Assembly (NCBI GenBank): GCA_905220665.1 | Contig: CAJNAR010000144.1 | Coordinates: forward strand, 310,001 to 374,000 | DNA length: 64,000 nt | From: Albugo candida | Lineage: Eukaryota > Oomycota > Peronosporomycetes > Albuginales > Albuginaceae | Reading direction: 5' to 3' | In this document: one piece after another, positions 23,621 through 34,876 of the stretch | Numbering within the stretch: the first letter of the stretch is position 1 | Layout of the letters: every line of letters begins with the position of its first letter | Translations under genes and position numbers: made by a program | The notes under the pieces: generated by a model | Databases searched by the model: none | What the model saw: the letters and a program-made list of their open reading frames with translations, nothing else | What the model was told of the DNA's origin: nothing

Positions 23621-24937
23621 CTACACAAGATCCCATCGCCAGACAACGGAATCATCAGCACATGCAATCATTGTGTTTCCTTTGCGGCTAAAACACGTCT
23701 GTCGTATCGTACTTTTACATCGAGAGTGACTCAATTTACAGAGAGGACGTTCTGATTCTGAATCCACGTCAAAGATACTGATAACGCCTTTTTTATTGCC
23801 TACAGCCAGCATTTCCAATTGTGTGTCGAGTCCAAACTTTAGAAACCATAATTCGGCGTCTTTATGCTGGAATTCTCGTAAAATCGTCACAGAGTCTTTA
23901 CCACGCGACGGATTCGGTTTCCAAAATATCACTTTGTTTTCTGTCGATTTCGAAAGAATCAAATCGCCGATCAGACGCACACAGTCGACGTAGTCGGCGT
24001 GTATTCGACTCGTTGCAAAGGCTGGGAATTGTATCAGTTTTGTGTCAAAGGGACGATCCTTTGGGCGTGGCTCCTTGTAAGATCTTTCGATGGCATCTTG
24101 GACAACAGAATCTTCAAGATCCCAAATCTTTATCGTGTTATCCATTCCTGAAGATACGAAACAAGCGCCAGTTAAATGGACATCCAAACTTAAGACTTCA
24201 TCGCGGTGACCCAAATGTCCGGCAAATATAGACACACAAACTCCAGTAAGTGTATTCCACAGCCGAATTGATTCATCTTTGCTGGCTGACAATAATAAAC
24301 TGGGGTCGACTGGATGGAATTTGAGCTCGTTCACAGAATTTCCATGGCCAGATAAAACAACTATGATCGATTGAGTTACACAATCCAGTACTTTGATGTG
24401 TCCTCGATATCCTGCTGCTGCAAGAAGTGGAGACCCACCTAACATGTCAATTGTCCAAGCTATTGTGAAGAACTGCTCTTCTTGATCTCCATCACAGTAT
24501 ACTTGTAACACATCTAATCCACCATCTGGTAGGCAATCATACACGGTGATCTATAAACAAGAACACACATACTCCAATGTGAGAAACAAGCCATCACATT
24601 GCAGTGAATTTAACGCACACGATTGCCTCCGGCAGCTGCGAAAACTTGATCATACATTTCAGCGACATGGCAAAAGCTCACACAATAAAGCGCTTTTCCA
24701 TGATCTTCTTTCACATACGCTAATGGTACCGTAAAACACCAGTTATTTTCAGTGTCATTTCTCGCAAAATCCCACCGACTTACACGTAAATTTGTACGGC
24801 TTCTTACGTACAGTCGGATTATTCGAGCAAGAAGCCTTTTTATGAGCACAATCACCGTTCAAAGACGGCGTATTTTCTGATATATGTGAAGACTCGATGC
24901 AAGACATCGGCACTTGCTGCTGTCCATGGTCAGTCAT
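23621..24937 (-). CDS. EED: Polycomb group WD40 protein EED/ESC, 394 aa
   Basis: The WD40 subunit of PRC2 that reads H3K27me3 and activates the EZH2-type methyltransferase. Three exons (24937-24784, 24719-24619, 24550-23621) join in frame. After a short variable N-terminus come the family blocks in order: YVKEDHGKALYCVSFCH, GHGNSVNELKFHPVDPSLLL, SKDESIRLWNTLTG, and GHRDEVLSLDVHLTGACFVS followed by SGMDNTIKIWDL. Next is RIHADYVDCVRLIGDLILSK, then FWKPNPSRGKDSV. The YVDCVR...DLILSKS block is diagnostic of EED over other WD40 proteins. The length is close to other EED proteins (about 370-440). The ATG at 24937 lies 54 bp after the TOP3 stop on the same strand, leaving almost no space for a separate promoter. 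Confidence 0.93.
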
Positions 24938-24991
24938 ACCAAGTTTTGATTGGATAATACTATTCCTGTTGAATAGTGTGGTCCCCACTAC

Positions 24992-27900
24992 TCAAGTCAT
25001 CCATTCAAAAAAAGCGCATTGCCGCGTTGTTTCCGTCTGACCGCATTTGTAGTACTTCCGCCCTCGATTTCGTCCAGACTGACACGTTTGCTCACGCGCT
25101 TGTTCCTTACAAATACATACTTTCTCACCCGTTCCTTTCATTTCATCAATCCATCCGTTAAACCCACAGCTCTGATTGGGAGGCAGACTGCACGCATTAA
25201 AAGACCGATTCTCATTGGGTCCGCTTTTACGACAAACACGCAACACACAGGGAATTCGATGCTGACGACACAGAGGCGTCGAGGGAGAAACATTTTCTTG
25301 ATCGATTTGCGAGTGCGACGTCAAATTGACGTTTTCCTTCCATTCGAAAAAACCGCAATTGTCGACGGGAGGACGACCACATGTGTAAAATTGCCGACCG
25401 ACGTTGGGTCCATTTTTCTTCACAGTTCTTTCAACGCAATTTTCTCCGTGTCCTGCGCACTTGATACCGTTTGAAATAATCGTTGCAGCTGAATCTTTCC
25501 ATTCAAAGAAATCGCATTGGTCGGATGCTCCGCATACATAAAAGAATCGATCTTTATTGGGTCCCTCACGACGTACTTGGCGCAAGACTGCAGGAATGTG
25601 ATGAGTTGGGCATTGAGGGACACTAACTGTCGGTGAAGCGCGTGAGGACGCATCGTTAGTTATTTCTGGTGATGATCTTGGAAGCGCTTGAGTTCTAGAG
25701 AGAGGACAGCTTGTGGCTGTACAACGATCGCATGGTGTTGTGAGGGCATCCAACGCCTCAATATCGATACATGTGGGATTTGCAGGTTGTTCGGCCGGTT
25801 GGAAGCATTTTGGACACAAAAGGCTTTTGTTACCAGAAGCCTTGACAATCTCTATGACCTGAAAATTGCATATTGGACATTTGTGATTGTAGTCGGAAAC
25901 TCGTTCGACTGCAGGAAGGAAATAACTTTGACAGCAAGTGTGGCAAGTCAGCTGAGGTAATCGACCCTGGACTTGCTGGAAGATCATTTTGCTTCCACAC
26001 ATTCCACATGAGCTCAAGGATGTGGGCTCAGTACTGACACCATTTCTCAGATTTGACTCAGTTTGGTGGAATACTTGCGTGAAAGCCTGATCAAACACGC
26101 TAGCGCTCTGCTGAATACTTGAGAATATTGCTTTCATCTACGATGGAATTCATCAGATCGGGAATGGACACGTGACGAAAATACTCAACTTGCTCCATAC
26201 AGGTCTCGATAGCAATTTTGGGATCTTTACATCCACTCGATATTGCTTTGCAGTCGGCTTCCATCTGAGACTCGCATGGTGAGAAAAGGACAGATATAAA
26301 TGAGCCTCAAGCGTACTCACCGCCGCACGGAGCCTGGGCTTGGCCAAATCGAACCCCATTTGCTCGTATGCTTGGACCAGTGCCAATCCAAGTTGAGTTG
26401 GTTTGAAGTGCATATTACCATTGACTTTGACAGCATACTCTCTTTTCAAGATTGTTTTGATGTGTTCGGCGATCGTGGCATCCGTTCCGATGCCATTTGA
26501 GTCCATTTTAGCAATCAAATCTGCTTCCGTGAGTAGCGGTGGAGGCGTGGTCTCACCAGATTCCATTCGAATACTTGTTGGAAAGAACTGCTCGTGAAGC
26601 GAATAGACCGGAATTGAGGAATTGGACCATTTCTCAAAGCGATAGATATCGAGATAATTACGTTCTGTGATCATTAATCCAGACGTTGTGAATTCTTCCG
26701 ACTTGATTTGCATGGTCACATTTGTTTGGAAGCCTTTGGCATCTTTACTGCAGCAAGCGAGAAAGTGGAGAACGACCAGCTCGTACACCTTCTTCTCGAC
26801 CATTTCATTCAACGAATTGAGCTCTGCGGCCTTGGTTGGATGAATCGGTGGATGTGCTTCATCGTCCGAAGTACCGTTCCGCGGAAGCTCATATTTATTC
26901 CCATGGATTAGCTCCTCGGTCACGTATCTTCCCCAGCTTGAATGGTTCGAATGAAGCTTGATGAGATTGACTAAATCGGTTCCTTCTTTGAATTTGCTGG
27001 TCTCAGTACGTGGATAGCTGATAAAACCTTTGTTGTAAAGGTGTTCTGCTGCTTTCATCGTTTCCTCTGATGAGATTCGAAGCCACCTCGAAGCTCGTTT
27101 TTGCAATTCCACTGTCGTCAATGGCAACGGCTTACGTTTGCAAGTCGGTTTCTTCTCCACGGATGTGATTTTGGCAATTGGATTTTGGACAAGAATCTCA
27201 TAAATGACCAAACAACATAAGCGATCATACAATCTCTGCCGTTTCCACGTGAATTTAGTACTCGCACGCTTGTCCAAAGGCTCCGAAGGAGAATGAACAA
27301 CGACAATATGGAAAAAGGTTTCTCGCACAAAATTTTCGATCTCGAGATATCGTTCGACAACGAATCCAAGCGTTGGAAATTGACACGGTCCATAGCTAAT
27401 GACGCCTCTGTCTTTCGGAAACTTTTGTTGAAGTCGCATGGTCTGAAATCTCGTAAATGCCGCTCCAATTCTCAAATCGATTTCTGATCTTGCATCGCAT
27501 GCTAGTGACAAGTTTTGGTTCAATGTGCCGAGGTTTTGGACAGCATTCTTGATATCGTATGGGATCAAAGCGGAGAATTTGGCTCGAAAGATATTAAGAC
27601 GCGAATTCACATGCTCACAAATGCTTTTCACTTCAAACGCAATGTTCTCACCCTCGCGATCACAATCGAGCCATAACACCAGCCACTACATGACGATAGT
27701 GTTATCAGCCAATATATTGTGCGCCGGTAAAACCACATCGAACCTGAGCTTTTCGCGCTTCGATCTGAAGCGTTTTTTCGATTTTTTTCTGATTGGGATC
27801 GTTTTTTGTCTGTTTAATAATCGGTGCAGCGAATAGCTCATACGGATCGCAAGAGTGCCAACCTCTATGGAGCCACAAATAAGTGCCAAAAGCATTATTC

Positions 27901-28185
27901 ACAGAATGCATTCCAACCGGTAATTCGATGCAAAATTGAGCTCCATCATGTGTCCAATGACGGAAGTAAAAATCATCTGAACACTTTGTTGGCGGATTTC
28001 GTACGGGAATTCGAATATCGGATTATATTTGGACTGACCCGCGCGCTGTGGACAGATATTGAGTAAGAAGAAGACTGTTTTGAATAGAGAAGATGATTAC
28101 GTACCCTACTGGATGTTCCAGAGGATAGAATAGACGATATTTCCTTCGCAACAGAAGGTTTTTCAGCGACATTAAGGACGTACAT
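24992..28185 (-). CDS. TOP3A: DNA topoisomerase III alpha, 971 aa, four GRF fingers
   Basis: A type IA topoisomerase that, with RecQ helicases and RMI1, dissolves double Holliday junctions. Six exons (28185-28105, 28045-27918, 27864-27744, 27685-26321, 26264-26190, 26137-24992) join exactly in frame. The TOPRIM domain begins at the N-terminus (MYVLNVAEKPSVAKEIS) and has DCDREGENIAFE near residue 117. The catalytic tyrosine sits in GFISYPRTETSKF (about Tyr334). The C-terminal third has topoisomerase C4 zinc clusters (CGMCGSK, CHTCCQSYF, CPICNFQ, CPKCFQ). Four GRF zinc fingers follow, recognisable by the GPNKDRFFYVCG, GPNVGRQFYTCG, GPNENRSFNACS and GRNRGRKYYKCG cores. Human TOP3A has two GRF fingers; four is unusual. 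It is divergently arranged with TruB. Confidence 0.95.
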
Positions 28186-28316
28186 GCCGCTGCTTTTGCG
28201 AGCTCAATAAGTTCAGGATGGCGACGTGTGATTGGCTTTATGTTCTCAAAAGCACCAATCACTATGCTGTAGCTGAATATAAAGAGTTATGATTGGAGGA
28301 ATGATATGTCATTTCA
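28186..28316. promoter_or_regulatory. Bidirectional promoter region between TOP3A and TruB
   Basis: Only 131 bp separate the two divergent ATG codons. The segment must hold both core promoters and 5' UTRs. A tcatttcaatg motif right before the TruB start resembles the oomycete initiator (core TCAYTYY), but this is a short match. No experimental support. Confidence 0.45.
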
Positions 28317-29493
28317 ATGAGAATTCGCGACGCATTTGCTGGCGGCTGTTTTCTCAATTTGAGGAAGCCTAAAGGGCTCACATCGCACGATTGCGTCGAT
28401 AAAGTACGCAAAATAATCAAGAATCGTCAAATAGGACATTGTGGCACGCTCGATCCCTTTGCAGAGGGTGTTTTGCCTCTCGCAGTAGGTCGAGCCACAC
28501 GATTCATTCAGGTACACTTCCTGTTCGTTTATAGCATATTTACATGACTTTGTAGTACTTAAACAACCACAAAGAATACGAAGGAAGTATACGCTTTGGT
28601 GTAACGACAAGTTCCGACGATATTGACGGGTACGTCATCTTTTCCGCCTGCTATACAATCAGCAGACTGAGCACAATAACAGAGACATCCTGACAAAGCG
28701 TCCGGCTTCGTGGCTCTCGCGAGAAACCATCGCAAAAACCATGCAAACATTTGTGGGGGAAATCCAACAGGTACCTCCTCGTGTGAGTGCTATCAAAATA
28801 AACGGACAGCGCGCTTACGACTTGGCTCGACGGAATGTGGTAAGCTCAGCGTATATGATGAATTTTAATGCTTTGTATCTCAAGTTGTGAAAGGATGTAC
28901 AATTACAAGCGCGTCAGGTTGAGATTTATCAGATCCAGCTGCTCAAATTCAGATCCGGAGACTTTCCTGAGGCGCTAATTAATGTCAAATGCGGGGCAGG
29001 GACTTATATTCGGTCCATTGCCCGTGAATGCGGCGAAGCTATTTTCCATCCAAAGACTCGAGAGACTATCGATTTGGTTAATTTTGAAGACGAAGGCGAT
29101 CAAATTGTTGGAGGAACTCTCGCAACTTTATTGCGTAAGAGAAGCAGTAATTTCGATCTCAAAAGGAGCATCACATTGGAAGCGTTGGAAGCCGACTGGA
29201 AACTCAATTCGTATAACGTTGCGGCCGTACACTCCATAGAGAACGCTTTGGAGCATTTGCATAGCGTACAGCTACCGTCGACACTTTCAGCGATGTATTT
29301 GAAAAATCAAATTGTCAACTTCCCAATTACATTGATTAAAGATACTGGCGTTGTTACAGTTCACGCGCCGTCAAAATCAGGACGTGCATTACGTATATAC
29401 GATTCTGCAAAGCCAGCTCAGCTACTTGGAGTCTCACCCATTGAAATGACATCTTCAGGAAATGTTTGCTTGAGAAAGCGTCTATTTCTATGA
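28317..29493 (+). CDS. truB: tRNA pseudouridine synthase TruB family, 341 aa
   Basis: Converts uridine 55 of the T-loop to pseudouridine. Four exons (28317-28511, 28556-28629, 28683-28839, 28894-29493) join in frame to 341 residues. The N-terminal motif I is [19 protein letters not shown]. The catalytic motif is [19 protein letters not shown], with the nucleophilic Asp about residue 46. Motif III is [20 protein letters not shown], and [15 protein letters not shown] completes the fold. A 20-residue insertion (about residues 183-203) precedes [12 protein letters not shown]. No clear mitochondrial presequence is visible. The bacterial-type (TruB, not Cbf5) architecture suggests an organellar or Pus4-like enzyme. 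It converges on ATAD1; the stop codons are 58 bp apart. Confidence 0.93.
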
Positions 29494-29551
29494 TCCGTAG
29501 AGAAAACTGATCACTGAATAGACTGCTTTGACAAAGATAGATTCATTTGCA

Positions 29552-30940
29552 TTATTCAAAATTGGGTCTTTGCATATCTTTCATCATTTGCTGAAGCCCT
29601 GTTGCCATGATGGCAGCAAATGCATCCATATTTATGGATGGCTTGGTGCTTTCTCCTTTCAGATTTTCCGATTCGTAAGAAGATGCTGATACTCCTGTTG
29701 GCTGAACCATATGCCGTGCTTCCTTGAAATCAGTGAATGAGAGCGGACGTAATTGCATCTTATTCTCTTCCGAGTTCTCCCCCTTTGAAAATGTGCTTCC
29801 GACTTTTTCCAAACATTCTCGAAGCGGGATCATTAGAGCAGCACGACATAGCTCTTTCAAATCACTCCCGCTATAAGAGACTGTATCAAGACTAAGTCGT
29901 CGGAAATCGAAATCGATGTCGACGTCTTCATTTTGGAGATGTAATCTTAGAATTTTTTCTCGCTGCTCTTGATCCGGAAGACCAATCTCAAATGTCCGCG
30001 GCATTCGACGCAAAAAAGCAGGATCCTACACAATAATGTCAGCACGCTTCAATCAATCGAGACAGAGAATCACCCTACCACATCAAAGGGGCGATTTGTT
30101 GCTCCCAATACGATCACACCAAATCCTTGACCCGCGCTGGAAATATCTGTGAAGCCATCCCATAGCGCCAAAAACTCTGTTTTCATTGTTGCATAAGTCG
30201 GATCGAGTACGCTACTTCGTTTCCCCATAAAAGCATCGACTTCATCGATAAAGATAATGCATGGTGCCAATTTCGAGGCCAACGAAAAAGCTGCGCGCAC
30301 GAGCTTCTGAGACTCGCCAAACCATTTGCTCATCAAAGTACTGATTTTTAAATCAATAAAAAAAGCACCCGACTCTTTCGCGATCGCTTTTGCGAGCATT
30401 GTTTTCCCGGTTCCCGGTTTTCCATACAGAAGGATACCTTTTGGAATAGAGAGCAATTTCCCACGAGTATTGAAAAAATGTGGACATTTTAACGGAAGAA
30501 CCACCAAATCATAAATATCTCTTTTTTGACTTTCAAGTCCACCAATGTCGTCAAAAGTCACTGGAATCTCAAAAGGATCAACGATATCGCCTGCAATCAC
30601 ATCCTCGTGATACGTAGTTTGGAAAGTTGCACGTCCCGATCGGAGTAAGCGCTGGTGCAGTTTTGTTCGTGTACCGCCATTTTGTCTCAAGTCGTCGATA
30701 CGAGGCTTTAAAGACTAGCAAATAATGACAAATCAGCCGTAATCCCATCGTTTTATGTACTCGGTTTCTGACCTTATAAATGTATTTTGAAGTGACCCAC
30801 ACACCGTAAAGCATGACAGCATCGATGATGATACCAAGCAAGTCACTACCTAGCGCTTTCAGATCGCGAGATTGATTATTTTGGTCGATAGAGTTGTTTC
30901 CTACAGTTGCATCACTACTCGATGAGCTTTGTTTGCCCAT
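29552..30940 (-). CDS. ATAD1: Outer mitochondrial membrane AAA ATPase Msp1/ATAD1, 425 aa
   Basis: Extracts mislocalised tail-anchored proteins from the mitochondrial outer membrane. Three exons (30940-30773, 30714-30079, 30025-29552) join in frame. An N-terminal polar stretch precedes one membrane segment ([20 protein letters not shown], residues 34-53). Next come [13 protein letters not shown], Walker [10 protein letters not shown] (from residue 154), the conserved [18 protein letters not shown] pore-loop region, and Walker B IIFIDEVD (residues 209-216). Sensor and arginine-finger regions are GATNRPFDV and [17 protein letters not shown]. The C-terminal 70 residues are variable. Length and the N-terminal anchor fit Msp1/ATAD1 better than other AAA families. 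The start codon lies 97 bp from the divergent HMG/histone-fold gene. Confidence 0.93.
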
Positions 30941-31037
30941 TGATTTTATAATACTACCATCTTATTGTGCAGCTTACGGTACTACATCAGTAAGTGCGAA
31001 ATTTAATAAAGCATCGGTGCACACAAATCCGTCGACG
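30941..31037. promoter_or_regulatory. 97-bp bidirectional promoter between ATAD1 and the HMG/histone-fold gene
   Basis: Two divergent ATG codons lie 97 bp apart with no room for separate promoters. The sequence is AT-rich with no clear TATA box. Assignment is by position only. Confidence 0.45.
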
Positions 31038-31846
31038 ATGAAAAAGCCACAAAGCTCGTATATGCTATTTAGCAACGATCAACGAAATCTGATCAAACAA
31101 GAAACACCGGGTTTATCTATTGGAGAAATTGCAAAGATCACAGGACTTAAATGGAAAGCTTTATCGACGGAAGATCGAGAGGTCTGAGTGATGTAATATC
31201 GCACAGAGTTACGACAACGTTGATAATGAGAATATGTAGCGATACGATGCACTAGCTAAATCAGCGAGAGATGACTACAAAAAGGCGCAAGAAGAAAACG
31301 TGGAGGATGTGTCCATGGAAGAGCAAAAAGCTTGCAATCCGGACGCTGTTGTCTATCCTTTAGGTTGACTTGAGTGGATCTATTCACATAACGAGACACT
31401 AACGTTTGATTCTAGCGCGTGTGAAGAGGATCGTCAAGCAAAATCCAAGTATTCACAAAATATCGAATGAAGCTCTTATCGCAATATCGAAAGCTACGGT
31501 ATAATGATATCCGCCGGTATGAAACAATTTGTATAGTCACTCCTATTCCAAGGAACTTTTTGTAGAGTATCTGGGGAAAAAAAGTCACGAGCAAACACTT
31601 TATCGGAAACGGCAACAAATTAAGGCCTCTGATGTGATTCAAGCAATCCATTCATGTAGTATTTTGGAATGGTTACGTGACGATATCGAAATCATGAAAG
31701 AAATGGACATGTCAGAGAAAAAGTTATCGCAGAATGACTCGAGCAGGAAGACGATAAGCGACTTTTTCAAGGGATCAGCTCTCGCAAAAGAAGTCGAAGA
31801 TCAAGGGGAAGAACAAAAGACTGAAGTAGCAAAGGTTTTAAATTAA
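31038..31846 (+). CDS. HMG-box plus CHRAC15/Dpb3-type histone-fold fusion, 214 aa
   Basis: Four exons (31038-31181, 31240-31363, 31416-31498, 31553-31846) join in frame. Residues 1-70 are an HMG box: KKPQSSYMLFSNDQRNLIKQ, PGLSIGEIAKITGLKWKALS and RYDALAKSARDDYKKAQ. After a short acidic linker comes a histone fold of the POLE4/CHRAC1/NF-YC class, with YPLARVKRIVKQNPSIHKIS, NEALIAISKATELFVEYLGK and QIKASDVIQAIHSCSILEWL. The tail carries EMDMSEKK and SSRKTISDFFKG (the latter resembling a PCNA-binding motif). The fused pair would combine non-specific DNA bending with a histone-fold dimer, suggesting a role in chromatin remodelling or DNA polymerase epsilon. The fusion is supported by exact splice joins and a shared frame. 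Confidence 0.85.
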
Positions 31847-32506
31847 AGTGGATTTTACAAAAACGAGCAACCAGATCGCCGATATCAAAACTCAAAAGCG
31901 CATTCTCATCAAGTCCGGGCAACATAGATTCGAGTTGGTTGTCAGGTTGATTTACTATCATTCTATTTGCTCAATAAACCAAAAACACGGTCAGTAAGAT
32001 GGCGTGCAAAGTGTCGTACCGCCTAGAGCATTTGCACCTATTGCCAATGCTCGGAAGTACCAAATTTCTTGTGCTCTCCGCTTCTAACATCTAATTAAAA
32101 GTGCTCGTGCATAACACACCGATTCATACAATAAGATGTTTTTATAAGTACAAGTCAATGCTGACATTATTCGGAGGACTGCTTCTCTTCATTATGGTCC
32201 AGAGGAGCGAAATTTGTTGACGGGTTTCTGTAGACATGGCATTTTCTTCGCGAAGATTCAAACACAGATCTCTATCACGATTAATTTGATGTGTGGTAGC
32301 GTGGACTATGTATGCGTTTTCTTCAATATCATTTGTTTCCTACTCTCTTTGATGCATACAACTCATTAATTTACGTCGCTCTCCCAGTTAATGTCGTGAC
32401 GTACAATGAACGTATACAACTGCTTACTGATTGCTTCCTCATCAACAGAGCATCAGTGAATTATTTGCATGTGCATTTATTTGCACTATCAATCGAGAGA
32501 AAAAGC
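31847..32506. other. Intergenic region before the tRNA
   Basis: 660 bp without a convincing gene. A 32-codon plus-strand frame at about 31999 and a short minus-strand frame (31767-31961) are noted but unsupported. No A/B-box tRNA promoter beyond the tRNA itself was seen. Confidence 0.4.
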
Positions 32507-32580
32507 GCTCCTGTAGCTCAGTTGGCTAGAGCGGTGGTCTTATGAGCCGCAGGTCGAGGGTTCGAACCCCCCCAGGAGCA
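32507..32580 (+). tRNA. tRNA-Ile (anticodon UAU)
   Basis: The 74-nt sequence folds into a complete cloverleaf. The 7-bp acceptor stem GCTCCTG/CAGGAGC has discriminator A. The D arm is GCTC-GAGC, the anticodon stem GTGGT/GCCGC, and the loop CTTATGA gives anticodon TAT for ATA codons. The variable loop is AGGTC, and the T loop TTCGAAC lies in a GAGGG/CCCCC stem with one A-C mismatch. Internal A and B boxes (TAGCTCAGTTGG, GGTTCGAACCC) are intact. There is no intron and no encoded CCA. No run of four T's follows within 50 bp, so the Pol III terminator is unclear. The G at position 37, where A is usual, is odd for an isoleucine tRNA. Confidence 0.88.
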
Positions 32581-32862
32581 AACCTACCATTCTTGCTAGC
32601 TCGACATTCCAGCCAGCAATATGTTGCTTCCGTTAGATACGATAATCTCCGAGCGATTCAATGTAGTCGCTGCGGTCGATTCCATACTTCGTGCATTGTT
32701 GACGCAACATGCTAGCATTCTTACTTCTTCTTCTTCTTGCTAGTCAACGTGACCTCAGTAATTCGCTTTCTTGTCGCCATTTTTGTTTCCTCCGTTGACT
32801 ACATTTTGCGTGCTTCTAAACGAAAATCAACGGTGCTCTTTCTTGACACCAATCAATCGACC

Positions 32863-34774
32863 ATGGAAGAACAGCATAAAGTCACATCTGCCATTAAGAA
32901 TCACAAACATCGGATGGCTCGATCTACTTCGAAAACAAAACGCGGTGTCAAGCCAAATCCCAAATCATCCAAGAAACCAGCTCCTATAATAAAGAATGTT
33001 CAAAAATATGCCAGACCGTCTACCTTACCTCTGCATAAAATCAAAGTAAATTGCTGCATGAAGAAGGATTCTGTTGCTGAGACTGATGATAAATTCTGCT
33101 ATAAAAGTAGAGAATCAAAGACAAAAAGCTACGAGGCGTATTAGAATTTGCAAACGAGAAACATCAGGAAGCAGCAATTGCTGCAGCCAAGTCCGAGATT
33201 TTATTGCCCAGCCAAGCCGGGTAACAAACTGCTTATGGTTCTCTTTGTGTGGGTGTTTGCCCAATGATATTATAACTATTTAGATTTTTGGAAGCTGAGG
33301 GTCTCGAAAAAACATTCAAAATGACACAAAACCAACTTGCAAAGCATTTGGACCAAAACACAACACGCAAACACTATTCTTTGAATCTGGCCGATTACGG
33401 AGCTTATCGGCTCAGATTCACGCGAAATGGTCGATCAGTTTTATTGGGTAGCCAAAAAGGACATATAGCAATGCTGGATACTCTCCGAATGAGCTTAACG
33501 TGTGAATTTTACGCAAATGAGTTGGTCCGAGACGTTTCATTTCTTCAAAATAACTCGTTATTCTCTGTGGCTCAGAAAAAATACGTCTACATATACGACA
33601 GTACCGGTGCTGAAGCGCACTGCATCCGAAGTATACAAGCTCCCCAGCGTCTGGAATACCTACCTTTCCATTTTCTCTTATCAAGTGTCAGTGGTAATGG
33701 AGTACTATCGTATCATGATGTCACAAATGGAAAAGAAGTCGCGGTCCATCCAACTAAACAGGGGTTTTGCGATTGTATGGCGCAGGTAAGTAATGATAAA
33801 CAGGCTAATCAGTCATCCTGATTGAATGTATGTCATAGAATGCATGGAATGCCGTCATCCACTTGGGCCACGCAAATGGGATCGTTTCTTTATGGACGCC
33901 AAACATGCGTGAAGCAGTCGTCAAGATGCAGTGTCATCAAGGACCAAGTAAGCTTTGGAGCTTTGCATCTAACAGTTTACTTGATTGACTGAATGATTTG
34001 TGGTGACTCCGTGTAGTTCGATCTCTGGCAATCGATCCAACAGGAAAATATATGGTAACCGCAGGTGCGGATCGTAAAGTAAAGGTGTTTGATTTGCGAA
34101 AATACCAACAGATAAATGAAACTTACCTCAATGCGGCTGCTAACAATGTGAGCGTCAGTCAAAAAGGGTTGATCGCCGCAGGCAATGGTCCTCATGTTCG
34201 AGTGTTCAAAAACGCCTTCACCAAAGAGAAACCAGCGTTGTACATGACTCATCTACTCCCAAGCTCACAGATAACGGGACTAGAATTTCAGCCATATGAA
34301 GACATTTTAGCAATTGGCCATTCCAAAGGATATCAGTCTATCATTATTCCTGGAGCTGGTGAGCCAAACTTTGATACGTTTGCTGCCAATCCTTATGAAA
34401 ACGCGAAACAGCGAAATGAGAGTGAAGTACACTCTCTTTTGGAGAAAATTCGACCAGAAATGATTTCGTTACACGCCGGTACCATCGGTTCTATTGATTT
34501 AGATCCCGTCGAAGCGCAACAAAGCAAAGTCGATTTGGCAAATCGTGCAAATAATACTCGACCAATTAAACAGAAGAATAAAATGCGTGGCCGCAATCGC
34601 CCATCTCGGAGAGTGCAAAGAAAGCAACAGAATGTGATCGACGCACAGAAAGTTAGACATCGAGAAATGCTAGCAAATAAGGCGAAAGAGCAAAAACGAA
34701 AACAACATATAGAGCAAGGGAAAGAAAAATCGCAACAAACGCCAACATCACTAAATAGATTTTTGAAGCGCTGA
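32863..34774 (+). CDS. UTP7: Small-subunit processome WD40 protein UTP7/WDR46, 553 aa
   Basis: A nucleolar scaffold of the 90S pre-ribosome (BING4 family). Five exons (32863-33045, 33111-33220, 33284-33785, 33839-33947, 34017-34774) join exactly in frame. The basic N-terminus ([15 protein letters not shown]) is followed by [20 protein letters not shown] and the diagnostic [15 protein letters not shown] near residue 99. WD40 blades follow ([49 protein letters not shown]). The BING4 C-terminal domain comes next ([40 protein letters not shown]). A Lys/Arg-rich nucleolar tail closes the protein. In-frame sequence upstream of the chosen ATG (to 32737) has no conserved motif. An ATAAAATAAA follows the stop within 35 bp. 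Confidence 0.95.
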
Positions 34775-34876
34775 TACTTTGCAGTTGCTTTTCATTTGAT
34801 AAAATAAAGACGGTCATCATTTACTTAAGCGAAAGAAGGAAATTGCCTGCGATAATCGAGCGAGTTGGAACGTTTA

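Noticed and set aside
32700..32740. CTT microsatellite before UTP7
   Set aside because: Five short units only; common low-complexity sequence without evident role.
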